In this document: positions 35,513-48,966 of the stretch, piece by piece | Layout: every line of letters begins with the position of its first letter | Numbering within the stretch: position 1 is the stretch's first letter | NCBI GenBank assembly: GCA_037975125.1 | Contig: CM075856.1 | Location: 7,449,078-7,513,077 of the forward strand | DNA from: Latrodectus hesperus | Lineage: Eukaryota > Arthropoda > Arachnida > Araneae > Theridiidae | Direction: 5' to 3' | DNA: 64,000 nucleotides | Made by a program: the position numbers and the translations under genes | The notes under the pieces: generated by a model | The model's database searches: none | Seen by the model: the letters and a program-made list of their open reading frames with translations, nothing else | What the model was told of the DNA's origin: nothing

Positions 35513-35780
35513 ATTTAAAAAAATCACTATCCATATAATATTTAAATATATTTTTAATTTACGCTCACAATATAACTAACGTAAAATTCATAACTTCTCC
35601 CCAAAAGCATATATCACCGTTTTTCTGCTAAGTTTTTAAAATTAACGAGTTTTTCTTCCAAATTTGTTAACTTTAGAAATTTCTTAAAAAATACAGAACT
35701 TTATTTTTCTAAAATGTAAATACTGTTTTTACAAATAAGTTTGTGGTATTACTGCTAGCAATATATGCTTGTGAATAAGA
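35513..35780 (+). repeat. Right copy of a diverged direct duplication
   Basis: Begins TTTAAAAAAATCACTATCCA directly after the mariner and parallels 34058-34284. The match is clear for the first 80 bases and patchy afterwards; a late match near 35745-35765 (ACTGCTAGCAATATA against ACTGTTATCAAATA) suggests the whole left copy is represented. Confidence 0.6.
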
Positions 35781-36054
35781 ATCTGTTATAGGAAAATTAA
35801 GACCCAACAAGTTGATTAAAAATCGCACTTCATGTAAATTATACTTTCTTTTGAACTTTATTGGTTGAACTAATATTAATTTATATTTCGAAATATTGAA
35901 TGCAGTTTTAGAACTGTCTATTACAATGAAGTAAGTTTAGCAGTTATGTGTAAATGTGAGCATATATCAACACACATTTAACTCGCTGAATTTATCGCTC
36001 ACTTTAGGTATAAAAGGAATAAACCTCACGTGTCTATTCCCCCCTTTTATATCT

Positions 36055-36260
36055 TAAACTGAGCATATTTTATAGTGACCTTTCAAATGGCAGGCGCGTG
36101 CTTCTTGAAAGTTCGCCAGCACGTCTGACCCCGGGGGCGGTGCAGGTCCGAGCCTCCTTCCGCCTGCACCCCGCCTTCCGCTCTCTGTTAAAAACCAGGT
36201 ATGCAGAAGATGCTTTTGGAAGAATGTGAGGTATGTTACTTTTCTGGACTGAACTCTTTG
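36055..36260. promoter_or_regulatory. Short GC-rich, CpG-containing island with hairpin
   Basis: The most GC-rich patch in the window, with many CpGs. It holds a CCCCGGGG-type palindrome near 36129-36136 and a strong hairpin: GGTGCAGG (36139-36146), a 16-base loop, and CCTGCACC (36163-36170). No coding frame. About 90 bases after the island is a poly(A) run at 36345-36363. It could be a promoter or enhancer core, an unannotated small RNA, or a foreign insert ending in poly(A). I cannot decide between them. Confidence 0.35.
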
Positions 36261-36263
36261 CTA

Positions 36264-38025
36264 ATTTTATTTTTATCTTTTAACTGAGACAGTTAAGTGA
36301 AAGTCTGTAAAGTTGGCCGTAGGGTCCCGGAATGGACGGAGGTTTAAAAAAAAAAAAAAAAAAGATGAAAGGTGCATGACCTTTTTCCCAGTAAAATATG
36401 ATCTGAACTCTTTCAGTGCATTTTTTACATTTTAATGCTTCGACCATTACACATTTTAATGTTGCAATTTATATTTCCGCGTTCATGTTCCACACGTTGA
36501 AGTTTTTATTACTTTTTTCCAATTTATGCTCATTTTCATGTTTGTGTAATAAATAAAATAAATGCAGAGTGGTTCATTTTATTGGGGAATTTTTTTTGAC
36601 AGTTCATCATCGTTTTAAATTTTTGATTTAAATATTGTAAAGTGCAGATTTTGAATCCTTTTTTAAATAGAAAAAAGTGGTTTCAAATTAATACTTAAAT
36701 TTTTCGATGCTACATCAACTATATAAACCAGTATGTAATTATAATTATATATTTCGCTTAGGTACTTTTCCATTATACCTCCGTTTTTGATCCTAAAAAA
36801 AAATAGTATATTTTTTTATGGAGAAGCGAAAATAATATAACGTAGAGACGATGGTTTTATTGGTTCCCAATTTTACTTTTAATTTAATAATACTAAATCT
36901 AATTTTTTTTGTGTGTGTGAAAAAATTGATTAAAATTGATAAAGAATGGTAAACAAGTTAAATGCTAAACTAAGCTAAACCTAGTTGGTGCAAAAAATAG
37001 CTTGGTGATAATTTTGTCGATTAAAAGAAGCATTACGGTCATAAATCACCAAGGGCAAAAAACTACTAAATAAAGCAAAATTCAATTTTGTCTCATTGAA
37101 TAAAAGGTACTATTACATTATAGTTATACAATCGATCACCGATGCAATTGCTAAACAGTTTCCACCAGAAAAAAACACTGGCGTTTAAATAAGTTTTATC
37201 AATACGGGATAATTGTTTAGTTTATAAAATGTAAATAAAATGTTTGTAGTATTTTTAGCAGTTTCTGAAAATGTAAACATTTTTAAAGAATGCATGATAC
37301 AAATGGAATATTTATGATAATAATTTACGACTTTTTTCTGTCCCATTACGGTGATTATCAAAAGCGGGATTGTAATGGAAAAGTACCCTCGTTTATCTGT
37401 TAGAGCCGCGCAATAGTCAACTGCTTACGTTAAGTGTTCTCTTACTATTGAGTTAACAAAACGTTTCCCATTTATGTAGCAGCTTTAAAAGTTGTTTAAG
37501 AGTTATACATTACAATTAAAATTTGGTGCATCCTTTTATCATTTTTGGGGTTCTTATTTTTTATAAATTTTACATCTTTTATAAAAAAATTCTTAATTTG
37601 ATTAATTTAAAAAGTCCAAAATTCTCTCCTTTTAAATTTCTGCAACTAAGCTTGTTTTGTAATTATAGTATCAAATATTTACATATCATTTGTGTCAGAA
37701 AAATTAAATTTCTCAAACCTAAATTTGTGAGGAATATATGAATTGCTGGAAAAAGTCTAAAGGTTGATCACTAATTCTTAGATAAGATCGAGAGAAGAGC
37801 GATATACCGATCAACATTAACATCTTTTTTCAGGATTTAATCGCGATTGGTTGGTTTGTCGCTCAAAGGTAATTTTTTGCACATGAGGCCTAATTAGACA
37901 GGTATTTAGTGGCGGATTTACTTAGTATCAACAATGTATCTCACTTCCTCCAGGGTATTGTAATTCCTCCTAGTAAATTGTACATTGATGAAAGCAAAAA
38001 GTTCTAATTATTCAAAAATAATTTG
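36264..38025. other. AT-rich non-coding stretch, no gene seen
   Basis: Apart from the poly(A) run at 36345-36363, nothing recognisable. The open frame at 37523-37741 is AT-driven and very hydrophobic or Lys-rich. Confidence 0.6.
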
Positions 38026-38029
38026 ATTG

Positions 38030-38240
38030 ATATAGTTTATTATGTAATAAAAAACATAATTATACAATTTAAATAATTTATTATGTTTTTTATTGTATAA
38101 TTAAATACAATTTTAAATTAAAAAAACAGTGTTTATGAATAATAAATTATAATTTACTATTCATAAACGCTGTTTTTGAATTAATTATAATAATTAATTA
38201 ATTAGAAAACAGTGTATAATAATAACAAATAATTATAATG
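38030..38240. repeat. Nested AT-rich palindromes
   Basis: The core is a spacer-free palindrome, arms 38122-38149 and 38150-38177, with 26 of 28 bases pairing; the arms contain ACAGTGTTTATGAAT and its inverse. To its left, 38036-38060 and 38076-38097 form a second inverted repeat around AATAAAAAACATAA. To its right (about 38204-38225) a third degraded copy of AAACAGTGT appears. It resembles a cruciform or foldback element of unknown family. Confidence 0.7.
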
Positions 38241-38361
38241 ACTAAAATAGCAAATTATTTCTTAAAAATAATATCTAGACTATTTCAGATTAAAATTTAA
38301 TCTTAGTCAATTATTACAGTTTTTATTATGTTAGTTGATTTTTAAACTAAGCTCCATTTAT

Positions 38362-38806
38362 TTCGTTGTTGTTGTGGCTTATCCTCCAAATGTCTGACGA
38401 TGTCAGACAAGGTCCATCAGACCGCTGACCCTAAGGAAATCGAGGACCAGAAGGGGGATGAGTATATATCCTCTCTGGAAAGTCTCAAACAGTCCAGGAT
38501 GTGATTAGGAGAAGCCTGCTCAGTTTTACATTTAGAGCAGACCTCAAAGATTTTCCTGCCTTCGAAATACGTGAGACGCCTAGTGTGACCGCTTGCTAGT
38601 CTGGAAATTGCGGTTCTAGAGGCTCTGTCACAATTGAGGGCGAATGAAGAGCCAGGCTCTTTGCCCGCGTACCAGTGATGGCAGGGAGGAATCCTCCACC
38701 CTTTCGAAATTTCAGAATTAACTATGGACTGATGTTCTAAAAAGTTAAGTGTTGAAGAGGAAGGATTATCGTGGTAACAGCCCTCCTTGGCCAGGAAGGC
38801 TCTTCG
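38362..38806 (-). mobile_element. 5'-truncated LINE, 3' end with C-terminal ORF2 frame
   Basis: On the minus strand an uninterrupted frame of 129 codons runs from 38806 down to the TGA at 38417-38419. It begins with the end of an RNase H domain (RAFLAKEGCYH). It continues through HHWYAGKEPGS, TAISRLASGHTRRLTYFEG, a CxxC pair (EVCSKC) and NHILDCLRLS, the C-terminal tail typical of arthropod Jockey/CR1-like ORF2 proteins. A short 3' UTR ends in ACAACAACAACG near 38362-38373. The frame has no ATG because the 5' part was never inserted, the usual outcome of aborted target-primed reverse transcription. It is better preserved than the LINE pieces at 20-1260 and 22605-23048 and so is younger. No active protein is expected. 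Confidence 0.85.
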
Positions 38807-40060
38807 TAAAATTCATAATTACTAAATTAACGTAATTTTTGCTATTATCCTTCAGGTTATTAACATAAATATATTGTAACTCCTAGTTATAATATTAAGT
38901 AATATGAATTACTGTTAGGGAACTCATATTCTGTCATTTTAGTGAAATTTGAAAATTTCGAAACTTAAACAGTATTTGAAATTTTTACATCAATTTTTGA
39001 ACAATGTTGATATTGCATTATGTATTACAAGATATTTACAATTAAATACATTTAAAACAAAAGAAAATGAAATTTTGTCTTATACAATCTTAGTAATATT
39101 GAAAATTATGCTGATTTACCTTGGGTGTCACATTAACTCTTAAAATAATCCTTGAATAAAAAGCAGAAAATTATTCTACCATTTTCGTTTTTCAAGAATT
39201 ACAAAATCATCTGATTGCAAATGTAAAGATAATTTAAAACAATATAACGACCCGTTTTTTCCCACCACTTCAGTCATCAGAGACACTCTTATCTTCTGTC
39301 TCAACAACTTTTCGCTTTCTTCTACCTTCAAAAGTCACAAATCTTGAGTTTACTCAACCTTTAAAGAGAAAAAGAAGAGAATTTTCTGAACAATAACGTT
39401 CCGTTTGGCTTGTTACACTGTCTTTACAATGGAATATGACCACTGACCATGTGTTAAGAAAAGTTGAAGGGGCAATTTCTGCTAAAATAAGGACAATGCT
39501 GAAATTTCGTGTATGCAGACAAGTATGAAAAAACTTGGTTTCTTAATGAAAACAAGCTAAAATAATTTCGTAGTAGGTTCTATATTACGAAGACCATAAT
39601 TTTTGAAAGTTTAGAATTTGCGTTGCGATATATGGTAGATGCTTCAATTTCCTTAGTAATATTGTAATATAATTTGTACACTGAAGAGTCTAAATAATAT
39701 TCATAATATGTCTTTCAAATAAAAGTAAATAAAATATTATTTATGTCATTACATATTTGTTAAACTACAATTTAATTATTTTTTCCATAAGAGTAGGTTC
39801 AATCTCAAAGCATTTAACTTGCTATGTTTGAAATATTCTTTGAACTCTTATGGGAAAGGAGATAATTTTTTAATTACTTTTTTATATTTCTAAACTTTTA
39901 TAATTTTTATTTTCTCTTTTTATATATTTAAAGCTTTTATAAATTTTAATTATAAATGTTTTATATACACATGCATATATACGTCTGAAATCTCTAAATT
40001 TGAAAATCATATTTATTCGTATTTCAAAGAATGTTTATATTGATTAAATATTATTTTTTA
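38807..40060. other. AT-rich stretch with one mixed-composition patch
   Basis: A patch at about 39240-39480 is less AT-rich, without frame or repeat hallmarks, and may be conserved non-coding DNA. The rest shows nothing. Confidence 0.5.
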
Positions 40061-40069
40061 CAACAAAAC

Positions 40070-40375
40070 ATTGAAGATCGAAGATAACACCAGGAAAAGA
40101 ACTTTACCTTGAGGGTCTTTCAAAATACTTGAGAATAAGGGGTGTCTCTACCCGTTTTCAGAAACTGTCAAGATCCGGTATTTCGTGATAGAATGTCATT
40201 CACCTTTAGGAAAACGATGTATGCTGCGCCCCCTTCTTGAAGGTGTATTTGTATTCATTTCCCACTCTTACCCCAAGTACCTCTGTATTATTCATCTCAC
40301 ACGGGCAGGAAGCAGAAGCACACTTGAAGAGGGAGTAAACAGGCTCCTGAAGATCAAAGGGAAATCATAATTCTT
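40070..40375. promoter_or_regulatory. Candidate conserved non-coding block
   Basis: A block of balanced composition with sharp edges. An open frame at 40185-40370 (60 codons) covers most of it but resembles no known protein and lacks splice-site context. I favour non-coding constraint over an exon, with low certainty. Confidence 0.25.
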
Positions 40376-40565
40376 CATATTTCTTCCCAAAGAGGCATCA
40401 AGATATTTAAATGGACTAATGGTTTTTATACAGTAATAATGTTAAATAAAGAACTCAATGATTTGCGGAATATATTTTAACTTATATTGTAAAAACCTTA
40501 AACTTAATGCTGGTAGTATATTTTATAAATACAAATTTTACTTTAGATATGTTAAATCTGCTTAT

Positions 40566-40778
<213 letters not shown>

Positions 40779-40792
40779 TTTATATACATATA

Positions 40793-40796
<4 letters not shown>

Positions 40797-40843
<47 letters not shown>
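40797..40843. repeat. (TA)n-(TG)10 microsatellite
   Basis: (TA)n at about 40797-40823 followed by (TG)n at 40823-40843. With the preceding (CA) tract the two TG/CA runs have opposite orientation, so the whole 40560-40843 locus can fold back on itself. Confidence 0.95.
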
Positions 40844-41991
40844 AATTTTAAAAAATACGAAAAATCATTCAATAAAAAAGAAAATTTGTGAAATCAGATG
40901 TAAGGATATAAATAACGTTAAAATTTTCTAATATCATTACATAAGTAACTTATTAAAAGAAATTATGAAATGCTTAAAAATTTTCAAAAAGATTGAGACC
41001 AATTATCCACGATTTTTCTAGCAACGATTTGAGAGATTACTTTAAATTAACATTTTGTAACAGATAAAAGTAATTTAAATTAAAAGATCAATTTGAAATA
41101 GAATTAAAGAAATCTCTACTAAAATAAAATTACGAATTAATAATCAATTTCTTTGAATCCTATTCTTTCTGAAATTTTACGTAATATTTTAAATAAGAAT
41201 TCAGAAAATTTGATTTAGAATCGATTTTTTAATTTCGAGTTTCAATCCGAGAATATCCTCTCAATTTTTGTATTGATCTTTATCAAAGAAACAACTATAG
41301 TAATCCATATTCTTTGCTTATCATTTATATCCAATTATATGACATTCGTTTGGAAATATTGGATTATCTTTTTTGACATCTTCCCATAAAAATTGTTTAG
41401 TTTAATATTTTGCCATAAAAGTTGCTTAGTAAAATTGTTTCGTTTACATTTAAACTAATAAAATAGCAAGAAAAAGAGTTTGTCTTTATAATACAGCTTA
41501 AAAATACAAAAATTCTAATTAACTAATCATAAATAAGTGAATAATATTGTTTTCCTTTATTCCCTCAAAAAAATTTCCTTTTTTAAAGTGCACTTGAAAA
41601 CAACATGGTTAAAAGGATTTTAATTTGTGTCAAATGTTTTTATTTTGCAAAATTATTAAGTACTACAAAAAGTAATGTAGTTACAAAATTATCATTTTCT
41701 GAAGAAATGAATAAAGGAATGAATATATATTCAGAATTAAATTTTACAAAAGTTTCCACAAAAGAATCTTAAATTTTTACACAAAAATATTTTACAAAAT
41801 ATTTTCCACAAATCTATTAACACGTAGTGAATTATCTTAACTAATCATTTTTGATACTAATACTGATTTCTGTTGCCACAAAATTTTTTTGGCTAATTTT
41901 TGCAATTCGATATCATAAAATAACAAGGAACAATCTAAGGCTGTTTTTCCTCTAACGTTTATATTTATTAATATATTCACTGAGAAATATT

Positions 41992-41994
<3 letters not shown>
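40844..41994. other. AT-rich non-coding stretch, no gene seen
   Basis: Nothing recognisable. Confidence 0.6.

Positions 41995-42047
<53 letters not shown>
41995..42047. repeat. (AT)n microsatellite
   Basis: 53 bases of uninterrupted AT. A short (TATC)n run lies further on at 42226-42244. Confidence 0.97.
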
Positions 42048-44324
<2,277 letters not shown>

Positions 44325-44475
44325 GTTTATTGGATATGAGAGCTGATTAGACAAGGACATACGTTTTAAACTGGATTCCAAATCCTTACAAACAGCTCGG
44401 CCTGAGGTGAGAATCGAACTCACGAGCAGTTGAACCAAATGTCAGAGGGGTAGCGATTTGATTGCCAATTCGCCC
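44325..44475 (-). repeat. tRNA-like SINE fragment, family D
   Basis: On the minus strand the head starts GGGCGAATTGGCAATC and has a fully paired T-arm: GTGAG, the loop TTCGATT, then CTCAC. The B box GAGTTCGATTC is the complement of 44411-44421. The 3' side does not pair with the acceptor start, so it is not an intact tRNA. An unrelated body follows. The left boundary is a guess. Confidence 0.6.
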
Positions 44476-47400
44476 ATTATTTTCGAAGAAGAAACCTAGT
44501 ATAAATTTTCTTTCCTATATATGGAATACATTGAAAATTGATAATCAAATAATTTTTATAATTCTATATTCATAAAAAATTCTATAACTAATTAATTCAT
44601 ATGTAATTTGCAAATTCTCTCTCAAAGTTCTTTAAAATATTTTTAATTTTTTCAATTTATTAAAATGGCGTGTAAATAAATATTATTTTAAAATCCAGTT
44701 TTGTATTGTTTCATATATTATTTCATTTTATATTGATATATCGTAAACTTTATTTAATGCTATATTAAATTATGACTTTTAAAAGTAAATCATACATTTT
44801 AACTGCTTTTATATGTGCTATAATCTTTTTGCCATAAATAGTAATAAAAGTATTCGGATGTTATTTTTTTCTAAGGAAACAGAAAACTTATATATAATGA
44901 AATATTTATTTGTATTTTCGTAAAACTGTATAAGCACTAAAACATTAATATTATTTCAAATGAATGTTTTGTCATGAATGTTAACTTATTTTATCCATTA
45001 TGATTTGTAAAAATAGATTCATTTGATTGAGGAAAAGGCTTTCATTGTAAGTAACGAATTATATGTACTGAAAAACAGACATTCCTCTGGATTTGTTTTC
45101 TCCTTTTAATAAATAGCATAAATATCTATATTAATAGATATGCAATTTCATATTTTTCCAAATATATTTATTTAGGTGAAAGAAATTTCACTTTTAATTG
45201 ATTTTTATAGCAAATTTCAAACATACAACAAAACAAAAGTTGAATTTATATTTTTAACGTATGTATGAAGATTTCTTTTGCTTGTAAGTTTGTATCGATA
45301 TCAAGTTTCAGTGATTTATTTTCAATCCCATATTCAATCCATTTTTATTTTCAGTAACGTAAACTGGGATATGAGTACACTTTGTTCAATTATAGCTCTT
45401 TACCACAAGATTTTTCACTTTTATGATTTATTTTAACGGAAAAAGTGTTGTCAAACATTGTGCCAAAAGATAAGAACGCTGAAGAGGGAAAATATTTCGC
45501 TTACAAGACACGTAAAGTTACAAGAGTGATTTGACACTTTATTGTGGCATTCGAAATCTGTATAAACTCAATTTATAGTGTGAAATATTACACCGACAAC
45601 AGTATTAAAATGAAAGGAAGGTCGCATCGGTTAAAAAAGCATCTATGCCAAGGTTTTCTCTTTTTTTAATAATTAATTGTCTCTCTATCCTTTTTGATGT
45701 CATATCAACAAGATGTGTAACAAAATAAGGTCGTTCGTTTAGTTATATCCTCTGCGTAAGCTTTATGCTAAAAAAATAAAATCCGTGCTTCAGGCTAAAA
45801 GACAAATGTAATCTGATCACGACATGCTAGGTTTCAGTTTTGTTATTGTATTTCTATCCCTGGAAAAAAGATAGACAACAAAAGGAAGAAGCAAACGATA
45901 CTCGACATTCTACGAAGTGAAGTGAAAAGAAAGAAAATTTCTTTGTCATCAGTGTTGCAATATTAAAGCTTGATTAATTATTCAAGGTTCTTTTTACTAT
46001 TTTTTATACATAGTTATGTATTTATTATCATTAGAAATTGAAACATGTTAATGTAGTGTATGTTCTATTTATGACGTCTTATCTAAAATCGTGATTAATG
46101 CTTAGATATAGTTCTTCATCTTTTGGCATTATGAAAAAGAAGCTTCATGTTTGTTCACATAAGATTTAAAGATATGAACCTGCGATTATTATTTGGTATT
46201 GAATAACAAGTAGAACACACTGTGACTAGGGCAGCATATAGTTAGAACTATTTTTAACTCGCGTTTCTTATAAGAATTATTCTTTGAATATTAATAGTTG
46301 AATTTTGAAAGTCTGAATAATTTTAAATCACTTTTGTATTAAAATCTCGAAATTTACTTATGTTTTAAATTACTTTAATAACACTGTTTTGGAAATAAAC
46401 ATTGCATCAATTTTAATTATCATTAATTGTGTAAGAATACTGTTTTGGAGAAAATGAGGAATTTTTCTGTAAAATATTATAATTTAGTACCTTTTATTAA
46501 TGCATAAGCGCATGCAATAAATACTGATATGCGTTTTTCATGCAATGAATACTGATAAATTTCTTTGTACATCCAGCATTTATTTTTGAATATAAATATT
46601 AGAAATAAATGCTCAGCTTTTATTTCTTTAATGTCTCAAATAATAATCACATAATTTTAAAGCTTCTATGCTTTAAAATTGTGTGAATAGATTGATTTTG
46701 GAATTTTGTGCACATATTGGAGAGTTATATTAAATACATGTATAGATAAATGGATAATAAATTTTCTATCTTTATCTGTATTATAAAAATTATTTCCTTA
46801 GATCTAATTTTATTTCCTTAGATCATTTTACTTAATAAGAGTTCTCAAAAAGGCCTTATATTATAAGAATTATGATAATAAATTAATATTATTCTGTAAT
46901 AATTTTTATCTCAAATATTTTATTATGATTTCGCATATTAATTAAAAAAAAGCTTGTATCATTAAAAAAGTGTTCTCAATATTTAAAACTGTGGGAATAA
47001 TTTTTAAATAAAGGCATAAAGAACAACTTATAAAACTAGATTCAATACAAGATTTTACTGAATTCTACACTTTTTCTTTTGAAAGTTTTGATATTATAAA
47101 ATAAAATACCGATAAATAAGTAAAATATTGCATATTTAAAATGATATATTTATATTTAAAATAAGAAAAGCAACAACTATTTAGATATTAATAACTTTAT
47201 CTTAAAAGTAATATTCTAATAATTTTTTTATTTCTGTTGTTTTAATTTTTTACTAGTAGTTAGGAATATTATATAAATGTTTTTGAATATTACATGGGGT
47301 GGGATTATTTTTACTTCATTCATTAATAACATTAAAGTTTATGAAGCAAATTTTAAATGTATAATATTAAGACTTTATAATTCTCGCGAAACACGCTGTA

Positions 47401-47955
47401 TTTATAATATTCTTTAATATTTGAATCTAAATAATTGCTACTTTTGAATTTTTAATTTCATTGAAATTTATAAAATGAAAATAACACAGATTTATTATAA
47501 ACTAAATCAAAAGTATTTTGATTTGAGCTAAGATTTAAGGAAGACAAATTTATACAATGATAATATTTTTTAGTTAATTACTATTTGACATATTTCAATA
47601 GTAAGATCCAAAATTATCAGTTTTTTTCAAGATTGGGAGAATAAGAGTTTTTTAAATGTTAAAAAGAAAAGAAATTGAATAAGCGTAGTTTTTTTCTTGT
47701 TTTCATAATATGTAATTTAACTATAAGAAATGTGGAAAATTCAGTTTTAATTTATGAAATCAAGTATACATGGCCACCTTTCTTACTATTTTTGTTAGCT
47801 ATTTGATGACAACGAAACGAAACATGAAGCTTAAGGAAAATTACTATAATTTTTAAATCTGATCTGTGTAAACTCATTAAATCCCTGTTAAATCTTATCT
47901 GCTTATCATATCTATTTAATCAGTCATACAAATTGAGATTTTTTCTTTTTTCAAC

Positions 47956-47956
<1 letters not shown>
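44476..47956. other. AT-rich non-coding stretch with one mixed patch
   Basis: About 45430-45920 is less AT-rich, without coding frame or repeat boxes. At 46510-46557 a 20-odd-base unit (CATGCAATAAATACTGAT) is duplicated imperfectly in tandem, and near 46790-46826 TTTATTTCCTTAGATC is duplicated. No gene seen. Confidence 0.5.
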
Positions 47957-48338
<382 letters not shown>

Positions 48339-48652
48339 AATTTGTAAATATATGATTATATTTGTCTTAAAATATCTCAGACAGATCAGAAATTCTCACA
48401 TTTTGGGCAAAAATTGCGGTATTTAGACGTGTTGTAGTTTAAAAGCGGATTTCCTAATGATTTGGCGACTTGGCGACAGTTGGCGAGATTCTTGGCGACT
48501 TGGCGACGGTTGGCGAGATTTTTGGCGACTTGGCGAGAAATCGATACTTCTGGAAACATCCATCACCTAAGCTCTAGGACCAATATTTTTCGAGATAGCC
48601 TAGAAGCTTCCAGAACCTTGGCGAAATTGGTAGATTTCTCCGCCAAGTCAGG

Positions 48653-48660
48653 TATAAATA
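48653..48660 (+). promoter_or_regulatory. TATA box of the 5' LTR
   Basis: TATAAATA, identical in the 3' LTR at 52086-52093. It is the likely start of U3-driven transcription, with the transcript beginning about 30 bases later near 48685. Confidence 0.75.
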
Positions 48661-48861
48661 CCGCAGCCCGACATGGAAGAGTAGAGTTTTGTGAAGACAG
48701 TCAGTTGAGTGAAGACGATTAGTTGTGACTGCTAGTTGTTCTCTGTCTGAGGTATTTGAGACCTGTGATTGGAAGCTGTTTCTTATTATATCTGACGAAT
48801 TGTAGCTGTATAATTGTGACTGTTACAGCGGGAATTTCGTTTATTTAGTGAAGTTCTTACG

Positions 48862-48867
48862 AATAAA
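48862..48867 (+). terminator. Polyadenylation signal copy in the 5' LTR
   Basis: AATAAA; the equivalent in the 3' LTR (52296-52301) would be the one used to end the element's RNA. Confidence 0.6.
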
Positions 48868-48938
48868 AGTCTTGTGTTCATTAAGTGGTTGCTTTATTCA
48901 ACTCTCAATCAACACGAACCCGTGAAGCTCGGTACAAC

Positions 48939-48956
48939 TGGTGTCAGAATCGGGAT
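48939..48956 (+). promoter_or_regulatory. Primer binding site
   Basis: TGGTGTCAGAATCGGGAT begins two bases after the LTR. The leading TGG pairs with the CCA end of a tRNA, and TGGTGTCAGAA is a familiar start for arthropod Gypsy primer sites. A leucine-type tRNA end would fit, but I cannot confirm which tRNA. Confidence 0.75.
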
Positions 48957-48966
48957 TGAAGAGTTG

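Noticed and set aside
44325..44475. Genuine tRNA gene on the minus strand
   Set aside because: The T-arm is good but the acceptor arm does not pair, so it fits a SINE head better.
48462..48722. 86-codon frame inside the 5' LTR, with a similar one at 51898-52128 in the 3' LTR
   Set aside because: It lies in U3/R and starts upstream of the TATA box, and its content comes from the TTGGCGAC repeats; the two copies differ where the repeat unit number differs.
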